From positions 186,001 to 250,000 of the forward strand of contig JADJHZ010000007.1 in assembly GCA_016707205.1 (NCBI GenBank): a DNA stretch of 64,000 nt, given 5' to 3'. Below the pieces are notes generated by a model. The model saw nothing but the letters and a program-made list of their open reading frames with translations, had not been told where the DNA came from and did not search any database. Position 1 is the stretch's first letter, and every line of letters begins with the position of its first letter. This document shows positions 9,161 to 17,086 of this stretch, piece by piece. Made by a program: the position numbers and the translations under genes. The DNA comes from Haliscomenobacter sp. (GTDB lineage Bacteria > Bacteroidota > Bacteroidia > Chitinophagales > Saprospiraceae).

Positions 9161-9787
9161 ATGAAAAACGACTGGAAAAAAACGGAGAAAGGGCTTTATC
9201 TACCGAAAAACAAACCGGAACGGGTGGAGGTTCCTCCCATGAATTTTTTCACCCTCAGCGGGACGGGAAATCCGAACCTTCCCTTTTTTGCCGAATACAT
9301 CGGGGTGCTTTACTCTTTGGCGTATGCGGTCAAAATGAGTCCCAAAAAGGGAATCGAACCCCCGGGATATGCGGAGTACGCCGTTTATCCCCTGGAAGGG
9401 ATCTGGGATCTGCAGGAAGCGGCGCGATCCGCCTCCCACGATCGCATCGACAAGGATGCGCTGGTGTTCACGCTCCTGATCCGGCAACCCGATTTTGTCA
9501 CTCCGGAATATGCCAGGGAAACCATCGAGCGGACCCAAAAAGCCAAGCCGCATGAATTGCTTGGCCAGGTCCGGTTTGAAACCCTGACCGAAGGGCCTTG
9601 TGTTCAGATGCTTCACCTCGGCCCTTACGACGCCGAACCCGAAAGCTTCCGGATCATGGAAGCATTCGCCCAAGTACAAGGGCTGGCGAGAGCATCCAAA
9701 ATCCATCGGGAAATTTATCTTTCCGACACCCGGAAAACGCCCCCTGAAAAACTGAAAACGGTTTTGCGCTTCCAGGTCGCGCGGTGA
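9161..9787 (+). CDS. GyrI-like small-molecule-binding domain protein
   Basis: 208 residues from the ATG at 9161 (an in-frame TTG at 9128 overlaps the upstream stop and is less likely). It is a stand-alone GyrI-like domain of the ~200-residue type: 'VEVPPMNFFTLSGTGNPN' near the N-terminus, 'YAVYPLEGIWDLQ' in the middle, and 'FETLTEGPCVQMLHLGPYDAE' and 'HREIYLSDTRKTPPEKLKT' at the C-terminus. The last motif is characteristic of this subgroup, which is often found next to AraC-GyrI regulators. It has no DNA-binding domain and probably binds or sequesters a small hydrophobic compound; some family members hydrolyse such compounds. It sits in a likely two-gene operon with the AraC regulator upstream. 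A TTAGTGG-type tract begins at its stop. Confidence 0.88.
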   Translation: MKNDWKKTEKGLYLPKNKPERVEVPPMNFFTLSGTGNPNLPFFAEYIGVLYSLAYAVKMSPKKGIEPPGYAEYAVYPLEGIWDLQEAARSASHDRIDKDALVFTLLIRQPDFVTPEYARETIERTQKAKPHELLGQVRFETLTEGPCVQMLHLGPYDAEPESFRIMEAFAQVQGLARASKIHREIYLSDTRKTPPEKLKTVLRFQVAR

Positions 9788-9823
9788 TGGGGTGGTTAGT
9801 CGTTGGTGGTTGGTGATTGATTG
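9783..9823. repeat. Degenerate GGTGGTTAGT tandem tract at the stop of the GyrI-like gene
   Basis: The TGA at 9785-9787 is followed by imperfect units such as GGTGGTTAGT, CGTTGGTGGT and TGGTGATTGATT. The unit composition resembles the tract after rtcB (11833-11900). No coding potential is apparent. Confidence 0.55.
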
Positions 9824-9974
9824 CCAGGGCGATGTGCTTTCCCCCTTCGGAGCTCATCTTGTAGTGTTTTTTCCTAAACCATTATTTGGCGCAGTCCCTC
9901 ATCCGTTTTGCCCCCGGCCTCGGGGTTTGTTCTTTTTTTGCCCAAAAAAAGAACCAAAAAAAGGGCGCTCCTTC

Positions 9975-10134
9975 GCCCTACCGCTCCGTGGAAAACGCCT
10001 TCGCTCTATGGGCTTCAACCGCTTTGAACACCGGTCGTTGCGTATCACCTGCATTCCAAGCGGTTGATCCCATAAGGCGATCCCGTTCTTCGAACGGGAA
10101 CGGCGTTTTCCACGGGCTCCGGGCTGCGGAGGGC
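9975..10134. repeat. Branched inverted-repeat element (~160 nt), candidate structured RNA or mobile repeat
   Basis: Four nested or adjacent helices can be drawn. P1 pairs 9975-9984 with 10126-10134 (imperfect). P2 pairs 9986-9999 with 10102-10115 (14 bp, exact). P3 pairs 10007-10024 with 10058-10074 (near-perfect). P4 is an exact hairpin at 10082-10088/10092-10098 with loop TTC. P3 and P4 branch off P2, giving a multi-way junction. Just upstream, at ~9927-9952, lies another exact 12-bp palindrome built on gttctttttttg. The stretch has no credible ORF and occupies most of the 715-bp gap before rtcB. Confidence 0.6.
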
Positions 10135-10231
10135 AATTCAGGGACAAGCCGTTAGTTATGAAAAATACTACAAGATTTAGCCTTCGGAGGGGGTAGGGGC
10201 AGGACAAGCAAGGAACGCGGGGAGGGAGGCG

Positions 10232-10380
10232 GCGGTCAGGGGACCGGCGGATAGTTCCGCACGAAATCTGAGGATTTCGGCGAACGGGGAAATCTGAGGA
10301 TTTCGGCGAACGGGGGGACCGGCGGATAGTTCCGCACGAAATTTGATCCCGTTTATTGCGGGACGGCGAACGCGAACGGG
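10232..10380. repeat. Cluster of REP-like two-hairpin elements
   Basis: The full copy (10232-10287) has hairpin a, CGGTC-AGGG-GACCG (10233-10246), and hairpin b, CGAAATC-TGAG-GATTTCG (10262-10279), within a longer bulged stem closed by GTTC and GAAC. A partial copy of hairpin b follows at 10289-10311. A third copy (10317-10380) starts with the same GACCGGCGGATAGTTCCGC lead but carries a different stem (GATCCCG...CGGGAC). A further copy lies at 20583-20636. Confidence 0.75.
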
Positions 10381-10502
10381 CAAGGATAGCTCAAAAAAAA
10401 CAAAGCGACAAAGGAACCAAATACCCGGTAAACTGGATTCTTAAGGGGAGAATAGCGGACCCCTTGTGTTGAGCGGGTCTTCGATCTTCCTTAAACCATC
10501 CA

Positions 10503-11840
10503 ATGATTACAGGTCAAACCCTTATCGAGCTGGGCTTTGAACCCGGAAAATGGTTCAAAGCCGCTATCCGGCACGCCAATGAGCGCGCGCTTTCGGGCGC
10601 TGAACTGAAAGCGTATCTGGACAGTGTTTGCCCGCCTCCGGTGATTAAGCCGTTCGGGGCCCCGGTGTCGTATTTCAAAAACATCGAAGCCGAAACGGAA
10701 GAGGAGGAGCTTAATGTTCGCAGCGTGGCGGCCAGCATGAACCAGTTGATGCATACGCCGACCATCGTCGCCGGAGCGATTATGCCGGATGCCTGTCCTA
10801 CCGGGTTTGGCCAGATTCCCGTTGGCGGGGTCGTCGTTACCCGCAACGCGATCCATCCCTCCATGCACAGCGCCGATATTTGCTGCTCGGTTATGATGAC
10901 CAACCTGGGAAAGGTTCCGCCGAAGCAGGTGCTGGACCACGCCCATGCGGTAACGCATTTTGGGAGCGGAGGCCGGACGGATCCGTTCCGGTTACCCCGG
11001 GAACTGGAAGCGGAGATCCAGGATAACGCTTTCCTGAACCATCCCTCCGCGTTGCATTTCGCCAGAACCCACCTGGGGACTCAGGGCGACGGCAACCACT
11101 TCCTGTTTGTCGGGACATCCCGGAATACCGGAGATACCGTGCTGGTTACCCACCACGGAAGCCGAGGCCTTGGCGCGTTCCTGTACAAAACGGGGATGAG
11201 GGCGGCGGAGCGGTTTCGCAAAGCCATTTCTCCGGAGACCCTTTCCAAAAATGCCTGGATTCCTTTTAATACCAAGGAGGGAGCCGCTTATTGGGAAGCG
11301 CTTCAAATCGTTCGGGAATGGACCAAACTCAACCATTCCACCCTTCACGACGCTGCAGCCAAGCGGTTGAAAGCAGAGCCGCTATTTCGGTTTTGGAATG
11401 AACACAATTTTGTTTTCCAGGATGGCGATCTGTTCTATCACGCCAAAGGGGCTACGCCTTTGGACGATAAGTTCGTCCCGGATTCGCTGGGCGGCCTGCG
11501 CCTGATTCCACTCAATATGAGCGAACCCGTTTTAGTGGTGAAGGGCGAAACGACCGAATCCAACCTGGGGTTTGCCCCGCACGGCGCAGGCAGAAACATC
11601 AGCCGGTCCCAGCACGCAAAAAACAACAGCAGCAAAACTAAAAAGGAGTTGTTTCTGGAAGAAACCAAGGGCCTGGATGTGCGGTTCTTCTCCGGAAACA
11701 TCGACGTGACCGAACTGCCTGGGGCGTATAAAAACGCCGAATCGGTGAAACGGCAAATGCAAACGTTCGGACTTGGAGAGGTGCTGGATGAGATTCTGCC
11801 CTATGGGTGCATCATGGCCGGCGGGATAGTTGGTAGTTAG
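10503..11840 (+). CDS. rtcB: RtcB-family RNA-splicing ligase
   Basis: 445 residues, full length for the family. RtcB ligates RNA 2',3'-cyclic phosphate or 3'-phosphate ends to 5'-OH ends using GTP and Mn2+, repairing tRNA or rRNA breaks. The metal and guanylate motifs are in place: 'HSADICCSV' (D125, C127), 'TQGDGNHF' (H199), 'THHGSRG' (217-221), 'EHNFVF' (H301), 'HAKGATP' (from 313), and 'APHGAGRNISRSQ', whose H360 should carry the GMP. The start at 10503 gives the normal N-terminus. No archease or RtcA gene lies beside it, so it looks like a stand-alone gene. Upstream is a long repeat-filled gap. Downstream it converges with yceI, and both stop codons fall inside the arms of one hairpin. 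Confidence 0.93.
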   Translation: MITGQTLIELGFEPGKWFKAAIRHANERALSGAELKAYLDSVCPPPVIKPFGAPVSYFKNIEAETEEEELNVRSVAASMNQLMHTPTIVAGAIMPDACPTGFGQIPVGGVVVTRNAIHPSMHSADICCSVMMTNLGKVPPKQVLDHAHAVTHFGSGGRTDPFRLPRELEAEIQDNAFLNHPSALHFARTHLGTQGDGNHFLFVGTSRNTGDTVLVTHHGSRGLGAFLYKTGMRAAERFRKAISPETLSKNAWIPFNTKEGAAYWEALQIVREWTKLNHSTLHDAAAKRLKAEPLFRFWNEHNFVFQDGDLFYHAKGATPLDDKFVPDSLGGLRLIPLNMSEPVLVVKGETTESNLGFAPHGAGRNISRSQHAKNNSSKTKKELFLEETKGLDVRFFSGNIDVTELPGAYKNAESVKRQMQTFGLGEVLDEILPYGCIMAGGIVGS

Positions 11841-11900
11841 TGATTGGTGGTTAGTGGCTGGTGATTCACCAGCCACTAACCACCAGCCACCACTAACTAC
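11833..11900. terminator. Long imperfect hairpin covering both stop codons of convergent rtcB and yceI
   Basis: The outer arms (11833-11842 and 11891-11900) are exact complements and hold the TAG stops of the two genes (11838-11840 on plus, 11897-11899 on minus). The inner arms pair 15 bp around an ATT loop, with a few mismatches between the two blocks. It is built from TTAGTGG-like units. It could work as a bidirectional terminator, although no clear U-tract follows. Confidence 0.6.
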
Positions 11901-12469
11901 TTAGCTTCGTTGAGCTCGACGTTGCAGGTAATCTGGACATTTTCGCCAACGACCAGGCCGCCGGTATCCATTTTGTTATCCCACTTCACGCCGTAATCGA
12001 AGCGGTTGACCGTTCCGGTAATTTTGAAGCCCGCTTTGGCGCCTCTCTGGGTAGCCACTTTGCCCGTGTAGACCGCATTGAATTTAACCGGCTTGGTGAC
12101 GCCTTTCATGGTAAAGTCGCCGACGAGCAGGTAGGCTTTGCCTTTCTTTTGAAGGGCGCCTTTGAACTTGAGTTCAGGGTGCTTTTCTGCGTCGAAAAAG
12201 TCGGCGCCTTTCAGGTGGCCGTCGCGGCGCTCGCTGTCGGTGTTGATGGAGGCGGTTTTAGCCGAAAATTCCACGGTAGCGCCGTTAAAATCAGCGCCTT
12301 TGCTGACGACTTTGCCGTCAAATTCTTTGAACTCGCCGTCTACTTCCGAAATCGTCATGTGCGTGACGGTGAAGCGGATGTCGGTGTGCGTTTTGTCGAT
12401 CGTCCAGCTTTGGGCGTTTGTGCTGCTGATGGTCCATGCGGTCAGGAGCAAAAGGAAAAGGTTTTTCAT
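11897..12469 (-). CDS. YceI-family periplasmic protein
   Basis: 190 residues. Residues 1-19 form a signal peptide ('MKNLFLLLLTAWTISSTNA'). The rest is a single YceI domain, a lipocalin-like beta-barrel that binds polyisoprenoids. Family signatures are 'WTIDKTHTDIRFTVTHMTISEVDGEF' at the start (shown here only as the family opening), 'DGHLKGADFFDAEKHPE' in the middle, 'GDFTMKGVTKPV', and 'RFDYGVKWD' near the end. A likely role is isoprenoid or lipid handling in the periplasm; family members are often induced by stress, and the exact ligand is unknown. The start is the only Met compatible with the signal peptide. Upstream on the minus strand, AT-rich sequence with a TACATTTT box is a weak candidate for a Bacteroidota -7 element. 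It is convergent with rtcB. Confidence 0.9.
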   Translation of the reverse strand: MKNLFLLLLTAWTISSTNAQSWTIDKTHTDIRFTVTHMTISEVDGEFKEFDGKVVSKGADFNGATVEFSAKTASINTDSERRDGHLKGADFFDAEKHPELKFKGALQKKGKAYLLVGDFTMKGVTKPVKFNAVYTGKVATQRGAKAGFKITGTVNRFDYGVKWDNKMDTGGLVVGENVQITCNVELNEAK

Positions 12470-12560
12470 TGGAGCAAATTCAGGTTAGTGAAAAAATGTA
12501 TATACAACGGTTATGATAACAGCAATTCGAATCAAGTTGTTGTATAGGAGGTATCGAATC

Positions 12561-12600
12561 AAAAAAAATAGCCCCGCTTTCCTCACCGGAAGCAGGGCTA
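12561..12600 (-). terminator. Rho-independent terminator of the efflux operon
   Basis: On the minus strand a GC-rich stem (TAGCCCTGCTT pairing with AAGCGGGGCTA, loop of about 9 nt) is followed directly by a run of eight T residues. It lies 25 bp after the stop of the RND gene. Confidence 0.9.
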
Positions 12601-12624
12601 GTAGGATATAAAGCACGTTATGAT

Positions 12625-15600
12625 TTAAGCCGTTTTTGACTCGGCCAGGGCTTGCGCATGGTCCGGCAAGCCATTCTGGGAAGCCCGGAGGGGAGGGTAG
12701 GTATCCGCCCGGTTGGCCCATTTCGCCAGGTAATATCCGGCAAGGTCGACGAGGTAGTACACTACGGGCACCACGATAAGGGTCAGCAGCATGGAGCTGG
12801 TCAGGCCTCCGACCAATGCCCAGGCGAGCCCGTTTTTCCATTCGGCGCCGGCGCCGGTAGCGAGCGCGATGGGTAGCATCCCAAATACCATGGCGATGGT
12901 GGTCATTAGAATGGGCCGGAGCCGGATCTGGCCCGCTTCAATGAGCGCGTCGAAGGTGCTTCGGCCTTCTTCTTTGAGCTGATTGGCAAAGTCGACGAGC
13001 AGGATGGCGTTTTTGCCTACCAGGCCGACGAGCATGATAATCCCCACGATGGAGAAGATGTCCAGGATCTGCATGGCCAGCGCCATGGCAAACAGGGCGC
13101 CGACGATAGCTACCGGGATGGAGAACAGCACGACAAAAGGATAGACCCAGTTGTCGTAGAGGGCGACCATGATCAGGTAGACGAACAGGATCGCTGCGCC
13201 AAAGGCGATGCCCAGCGCGCCGAAGCCTTCGGCCTGGAACTTGAGTTCGCCGTCATAAGCCAGCGTGACGCCTTTGGGCGGCGGATTTTGGGCAATAGCC
13301 ACTTTGAGCTCTTCGCCGATCGTACCAGTAGGCCGTCCGATAGCCTGGGAGCGAACCGTAACCGAAGATACGCGGTCTTTTCGCTCCAGCATTGATGGGC
13401 CGGTGGTTTGAGTGATGGTTGCGAATTGCTCCAGGCGGATGGCTTCCCCCCGCAGGTTGGTAAAGCCGAGGTTGGCGACGTCTTCCAGTTTGCTCCGGTC
13501 GAAATCGTCCAGCAGGATGTTGATGTCGTATTCGAAGGCGCCGTCGCGGTACTTGGCATTGGTATTCCCGCTGAAGGCCGTTTGCATGGTGGCGCCGACA
13601 ATTTGCAGGTTGAGACCGAGTTCGGCCATCCGGTCCCGGTCGATGTTGACCTTCAATTCCGGGTTTCCTTCTTCGACCGAAAGCTCTACAGCAACCGTTC
13701 CTGGGATTTTTTTCACTTCCGCTTCCACCACTTTGGCGTAGGCCATGGCATCCTCCAGCTCGGTGCTGCTAAGAATGATCTGAATGGGGGCTTCGTCGGC
13801 GCCGCCGAAGAAGCTCACCTGGCTGGTGCTGACTTTCACGCCCGGCAGTCCGCGCTCCAGTTCGTCGCGCATACGCTGGGCATAGACGTCGGCGCGGTCG
13901 GCCCGTTCTTCTTTTGGCACCATTTTTACATTGATCTCCGCCAGATAAGGGGTACTTTGGCTCAGCAAACCCGTCGAACGACCGATGGAGGAGAACACGT
14001 TAATGACTTCCTTTTTACCCATGAGCAGTTGTTCGGCTTTCTGGGCCGCGAGGTTGGTTTCTTTCAGGGTGGCGTCTTTGGGCAATTCCAGTTTCATGAT
14101 GAACTCGCCCTGATCGCTCTGCCCAAAGAATGCGGTACCGATAAAACCACCGGCAACCAGGCCGAAGGAAGAAAAGAACAGTGCGCCGGTGACGATGAGG
14201 ATCAGCGCTTTGCGGTTCAGCGTCCACCGGAGCGCCCGGGCGTACAGCTCCGTCAAATAATCCAGCGACTTTTCAAACCAGATAAAAAAGCCACCTACCC
14301 AATTTCGGCTGCTCAGGTTGCTCAATTTAGAAAACCGGGAAGCCAGCATAGGCGTAACGGTAAAGGACACCAGCAAACTCATGAGCGTGGAGAACACCAC
14401 CACCCAGGCAAACTGGCCCATGATATTTCCGACGATTCCGCCGGATAAGGCCAGGGGCACGAACACGACCACGTCGACGAGGGTGATCGAAAGGGCGGTG
14501 AATCCGATCTCGCGCCGCCCGTCGAGCGCTGCTTGCCGTCTACCCTTGCCCATTTCCATGTGCCGGTAGATATTTTCCAGCACCACGATGCTGTCGTCGA
14601 CCAAAATACCGATCACCAGCGACATGGCCAGCAGCGTCATCAGGTTGAGGGTAAATCCGAAGATGTACATCCCGATAAAAGTGGCTACCAAAGAAGCCGG
14701 GATGGCGACCATGACGATAATGGAGTTGCGCAAGCTGTGCAGGAAAACCATCATCACCAGGGCCACCAGGATGACGGCGAGTCCGATGTCGTGCACCACG
14801 GCGTCGACGGCATCCAGGGTAAAGTCGGAGGTATTGGTAGCGACCCGGAATTTCAGGTTCTCGTCTTTGTACTGGGCTTCCAGGTTAGCCATTTCGGCTT
14901 GGATGCCTTCGGAGACGGCTACGGCGTTGGCGTCGGTCTGCTTTTGGACAACGATCCCAATAGAGGCTTTGCCGTTCAGTCGGTTGATGTCGGCGGCTTC
15001 TTTGGGCTCGTCGCGGAGTTCAGCCACATCAATCAGCCGGACAGGGGAGCCGGTCAGCGGGCTGTTGGCAATGACTAACTGGCGGAGATCGTCCAGGTTG
15101 AGGAGTTTACCCGACAGGCGAACCAGGATCTGGGAATTCTCGCTTTTAATTTTACCGGTTGGGAATTCCAGGTTAGCCTGCTGGACCGCCTGCACCAGTT
15201 GGAGCAGGGACAGTCCATGACTCTCCAGACGTTCCCGGTTGATCAATACCTTGATTTCCCGTTCCTGACCGCCAACGAGGCTGATTTGCCCGACTCCGTC
15301 CACGCGGGACAAGGCCGGTTTTACCCGCTGGTTGAGCAGGTCGTACAACTCGGTAGGAGGCAGGTCGCCGGTAGCCCCCACGTTCATGATAGGGAACTCG
15401 CCAGAACTGAATTTCGAAAGCACCGGCGGTTCGGCATCTTCGGGGAGGGTCGATTCGGCGGCGCTGAGTTTGCGCTGGGCATCCTGCAGGGAGATGTTAA
15501 TGTTCGTTCCTTGCTTGAATTCAACGATCACCGTAGAAACCCCTTCAAAAGAGGTTGACCGGATGCTGGTGATGTTTTCCAGGGAAGAAATGGCATCTTC

Positions 15601-15801
15601 TACTTTTTTGGATACGTTGTTCTCCACCTCCCCCGGAGAAGCGCCGGGGTACACCGTAGTGATGAACACCAGCGGCGCGTCGAATTTGGGGATGAGCTCG
15701 TAGCTCAACCTCGAGTAAGAAATCAGGCCCAATACCGTGAGCACCGTAAAAAACACGATGATAAGGGAAGGGCGTTTTATGGCAATTTCGGTAATAGACA
15801 T
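12625..15801 (-). CDS. RND efflux transporter, inner-membrane permease (AcrB/HAE family)
   Basis: 1058 residues, the expected length. It opens 'MSITEIAIKRPSLIIVFF', the usual amphipathic entry to TM1. TM1 is followed by the first large periplasmic porter loop (~35-330), TM2-6, a second loop and TM8-12. The proton-relay aspartates of TM4 are seen in 'GILVDDSIVVLENIYRHM' near residue 400, and the second half contains 'GLVGKNAILLVDFANQL'. It exports drugs or other amphiphiles by proton antiport in a tripartite complex with the adaptor and TolC-like proteins encoded just upstream. It is the last gene of the operon tetR-tolC-MFP-RND: only 19 bp separate it from the adaptor gene, and a strong terminator follows. 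Substrate is not predictable from sequence. Confidence 0.95.
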   Translation of the reverse strand: MSITEIAIKRPSLIIVFFTVLTVLGLISYSRLSYELIPKFDAPLVFITTVYPGASPGEVENNVSKKVEDAISSLENITSIRSTSFEGVSTVIVEFKQGTNINISLQDAQRKLSAAESTLPEDAEPPVLSKFSSGEFPIMNVGATGDLPPTELYDLLNQRVKPALSRVDGVGQISLVGGQEREIKVLINRERLESHGLSLLQLVQAVQQANLEFPTGKIKSENSQILVRLSGKLLNLDDLRQLVIANSPLTGSPVRLIDVAELRDEPKEAADINRLNGKASIGIVVQKQTDANAVAVSEGIQAEMANLEAQYKDENLKFRVATNTSDFTLDAVDAVVHDIGLAVILVALVMMVFLHSLRNSIIVMVAIPASLVATFIGMYIFGFTLNLMTLLAMSLVIGILVDDSIVVLENIYRHMEMGKGRRQAALDGRREIGFTALSITLVDVVVFVPLALSGGIVGNIMGQFAWVVVFSTLMSLLVSFTVTPMLASRFSKLSNLSSRNWVGGFFIWFEKSLDYLTELYARALRWTLNRKALILIVTGALFFSSFGLVAGGFIGTAFFGQSDQGEFIMKLELPKDATLKETNLAAQKAEQLLMGKKEVINVFSSIGRSTGLLSQSTPYLAEINVKMVPKEERADRADVYAQRMRDELERGLPGVKVSTSQVSFFGGADEAPIQIILSSTELEDAMAYAKVVEAEVKKIPGTVAVELSVEEGNPELKVNIDRDRMAELGLNLQIVGATMQTAFSGNTNAKYRDGAFEYDINILLDDFDRSKLEDVANLGFTNLRGEAIRLEQFATITQTTGPSMLERKDRVSSVTVRSQAIGRPTGTIGEELKVAIAQNPPPKGVTLAYDGELKFQAEGFGALGIAFGAAILFVYLIMVALYDNWVYPFVVLFSIPVAIVGALFAMALAMQILDIFSIVGIIMLVGLVGKNAILLVDFANQLKEEGRSTFDALIEAGQIRLRPILMTTIAMVFGMLPIALATGAGAEWKNGLAWALVGGLTSSMLLTLIVVPVVYYLVDLAGYYLAKWANRADTYPPLRASQNGLPDHAQALAESKTA

Positions 15802-15820
15802 AAGTTGGTGAATTTAGGGG

Positions 15821-16906
15821 TTATTTTCCTGCGGTTTCTGCTTCCTGAACGCTGATCTTGGTACCGTCCTGCAGGTTGATTTGTCCGGAAATCACGATGC
15901 GGTCTCCTTCGCTCAGCCCTTCAAGCACTTCGGCATAATTTCCGAAGATCCGTCCGAGTTTCACGGGGCGCAGTTCGGCTTTGCCGGAGTTGGCGAGGAA
16001 CACCTGGGCGTCCCGTACACTGCCTACCACGCATTCGCGGGGGAGGGCCAGGATTTGGATCTGTCTTCCTGTGGAGAAGAAAGCGCGGCCGTTCATGCCT
16101 GCTTTCAGGGGGCTGCCAGCGGGGTTATTGAGTTCTATTTCCACGAGAAACCGCTTGGAGTTATCCGCTTGAACATCGATAAAGGCGATGACGCCGGAGA
16201 GCCGGTTTTCTGGGTACAAATCAGCGACCAGATCCACTTTTTGTCCTTTTTTTACCTGGAAGACCTCTTCTTCGGTCAGGTAGACTGCCATTTTGAGCCT
16301 ATTGACGTTGACAATGTCGAGGATCTTCATGGCTGGGGCCAGGAAAGCGCCTTTTTCGACCTCTTTTCCAGTTACTGTCCCGGAGATGGGCGCCTTGACG
16401 AGCGTTGTGCGCATTTGCTTGTCCAGGCTGCGGATCTGGGATTTGAGGTTTTCGATGGCGTTTTGGGCGTCGTCGACCTGCTGTTGGGTCATGCCGCCTT
16501 CGCCGAGCAGGTTCTTCAGCCGGGCGATGTCTTTTTCTGCTTTAACCAGGTTGACCTTGGTGATATCCAGTTGGATTTGCAGGGCTTCGTTATCCACCGC
16601 CAGGATGACGGCCCCTTCCTGCACCTGATCGCCGTTCTTGTAGTTCAGCTGGGTGATTTTTCCCTGGACTTCGGAAATAACCGCCAGGCGTTTGTATGGC
16701 TGAAAGGTACCGCTGGCGGTAAAGTCGGTGTTCAGCATTTGTTTGCTGAGTTCGATGATTCGGACGGGGATGACGTCGTTGCGCATCTGAGCAGTCTGCG
16801 AGCGTTCGTCGATTACTTGTTTGTTTTCGTTCAGTTTCCAGACCACGGCAGCAATAATAGCGCCGGCTACGATCAGGGTGAGGAGGATTCTAAGGAATTT
16901 TTTCAT
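15821..16906 (-). CDS. Efflux RND periplasmic adaptor (membrane fusion protein)
   Basis: 361 residues. A single N-terminal hydrophobic segment ('FLRILLTLIVAGAIIAAVVW') anchors it in the inner membrane; there is no lipobox. A biotinyl-lipoyl-like half ('VISEVQGKITQLNYKNGDQV', ~77-96) leads into an alpha-helical hairpin (~110-170, 'KAEKDIARLKNLLGEGGMTQ'), then the second lipoyl half ('VKAPISGTVTGKEVEKGA'), a beta-barrel domain and a membrane-proximal domain ending in 'GDRIVISGQINLQDGTKI'. It links the RND pump to the outer-membrane channel. The hairpin is short, as in many Bacteroidota adaptors. It lies between tolC (180 bp upstream, with short repeats in the gap) and the RND gene (19 bp downstream). 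Confidence 0.94.
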   Translation of the reverse strand: MKKFLRILLTLIVAGAIIAAVVWKLNENKQVIDERSQTAQMRNDVIPVRIIELSKQMLNTDFTASGTFQPYKRLAVISEVQGKITQLNYKNGDQVQEGAVILAVDNEALQIQLDITKVNLVKAEKDIARLKNLLGEGGMTQQQVDDAQNAIENLKSQIRSLDKQMRTTLVKAPISGTVTGKEVEKGAFLAPAMKILDIVNVNRLKMAVYLTEEEVFQVKKGQKVDLVADLYPENRLSGVIAFIDVQADNSKRFLVEIELNNPAGSPLKAGMNGRAFFSTGRQIQILALPRECVVGSVRDAQVFLANSGKAELRPVKLGRIFGNYAEVLEGLSEGDRIVISGQINLQDGTKISVQEAETAGK

Positions 16907-17086
16907 GGTGATTTCTTATAAAAATTAATAGAATGGTGTTAGACGTTAGATGTCGGACGTTAGACGTTGGAGGGTTGGAATACCGGTAAAACCAGGAATT
17001 TTTTTGCTAAACATGTTGATAATCCATTTTTTATAAATTAATCTGCTTTGCTCCCCATCCCACGTCTAATGTCCAAAGTCCAAAGT
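16907..17086. repeat. Intergenic gap with short inverted GTTAGACGT-type repeats
   Basis: One tract of GACGTTAGA-like units (about 16937-16968) and a second tract (17061-17089) are near-complementary (ggacgttagacgt against acgtctaatgtcc) and could pair across the gap between the tolC and adaptor genes. The second tract overlaps the tolC stop codon. Confidence 0.5.

Noticed and set aside
9886..10383. Small frames in the gap before rtcB
   Set aside because: Their translations come from the hairpin repeats (for example the recurring peptide FRAELSAGP, read from the REP-like element) rather than from a gene.
13408..14448. 346-codon plus-strand frame inside the RND gene
   Set aside because: It overlaps a well-supported RND permease on the other strand and resembles no protein; it is an antisense shadow frame.
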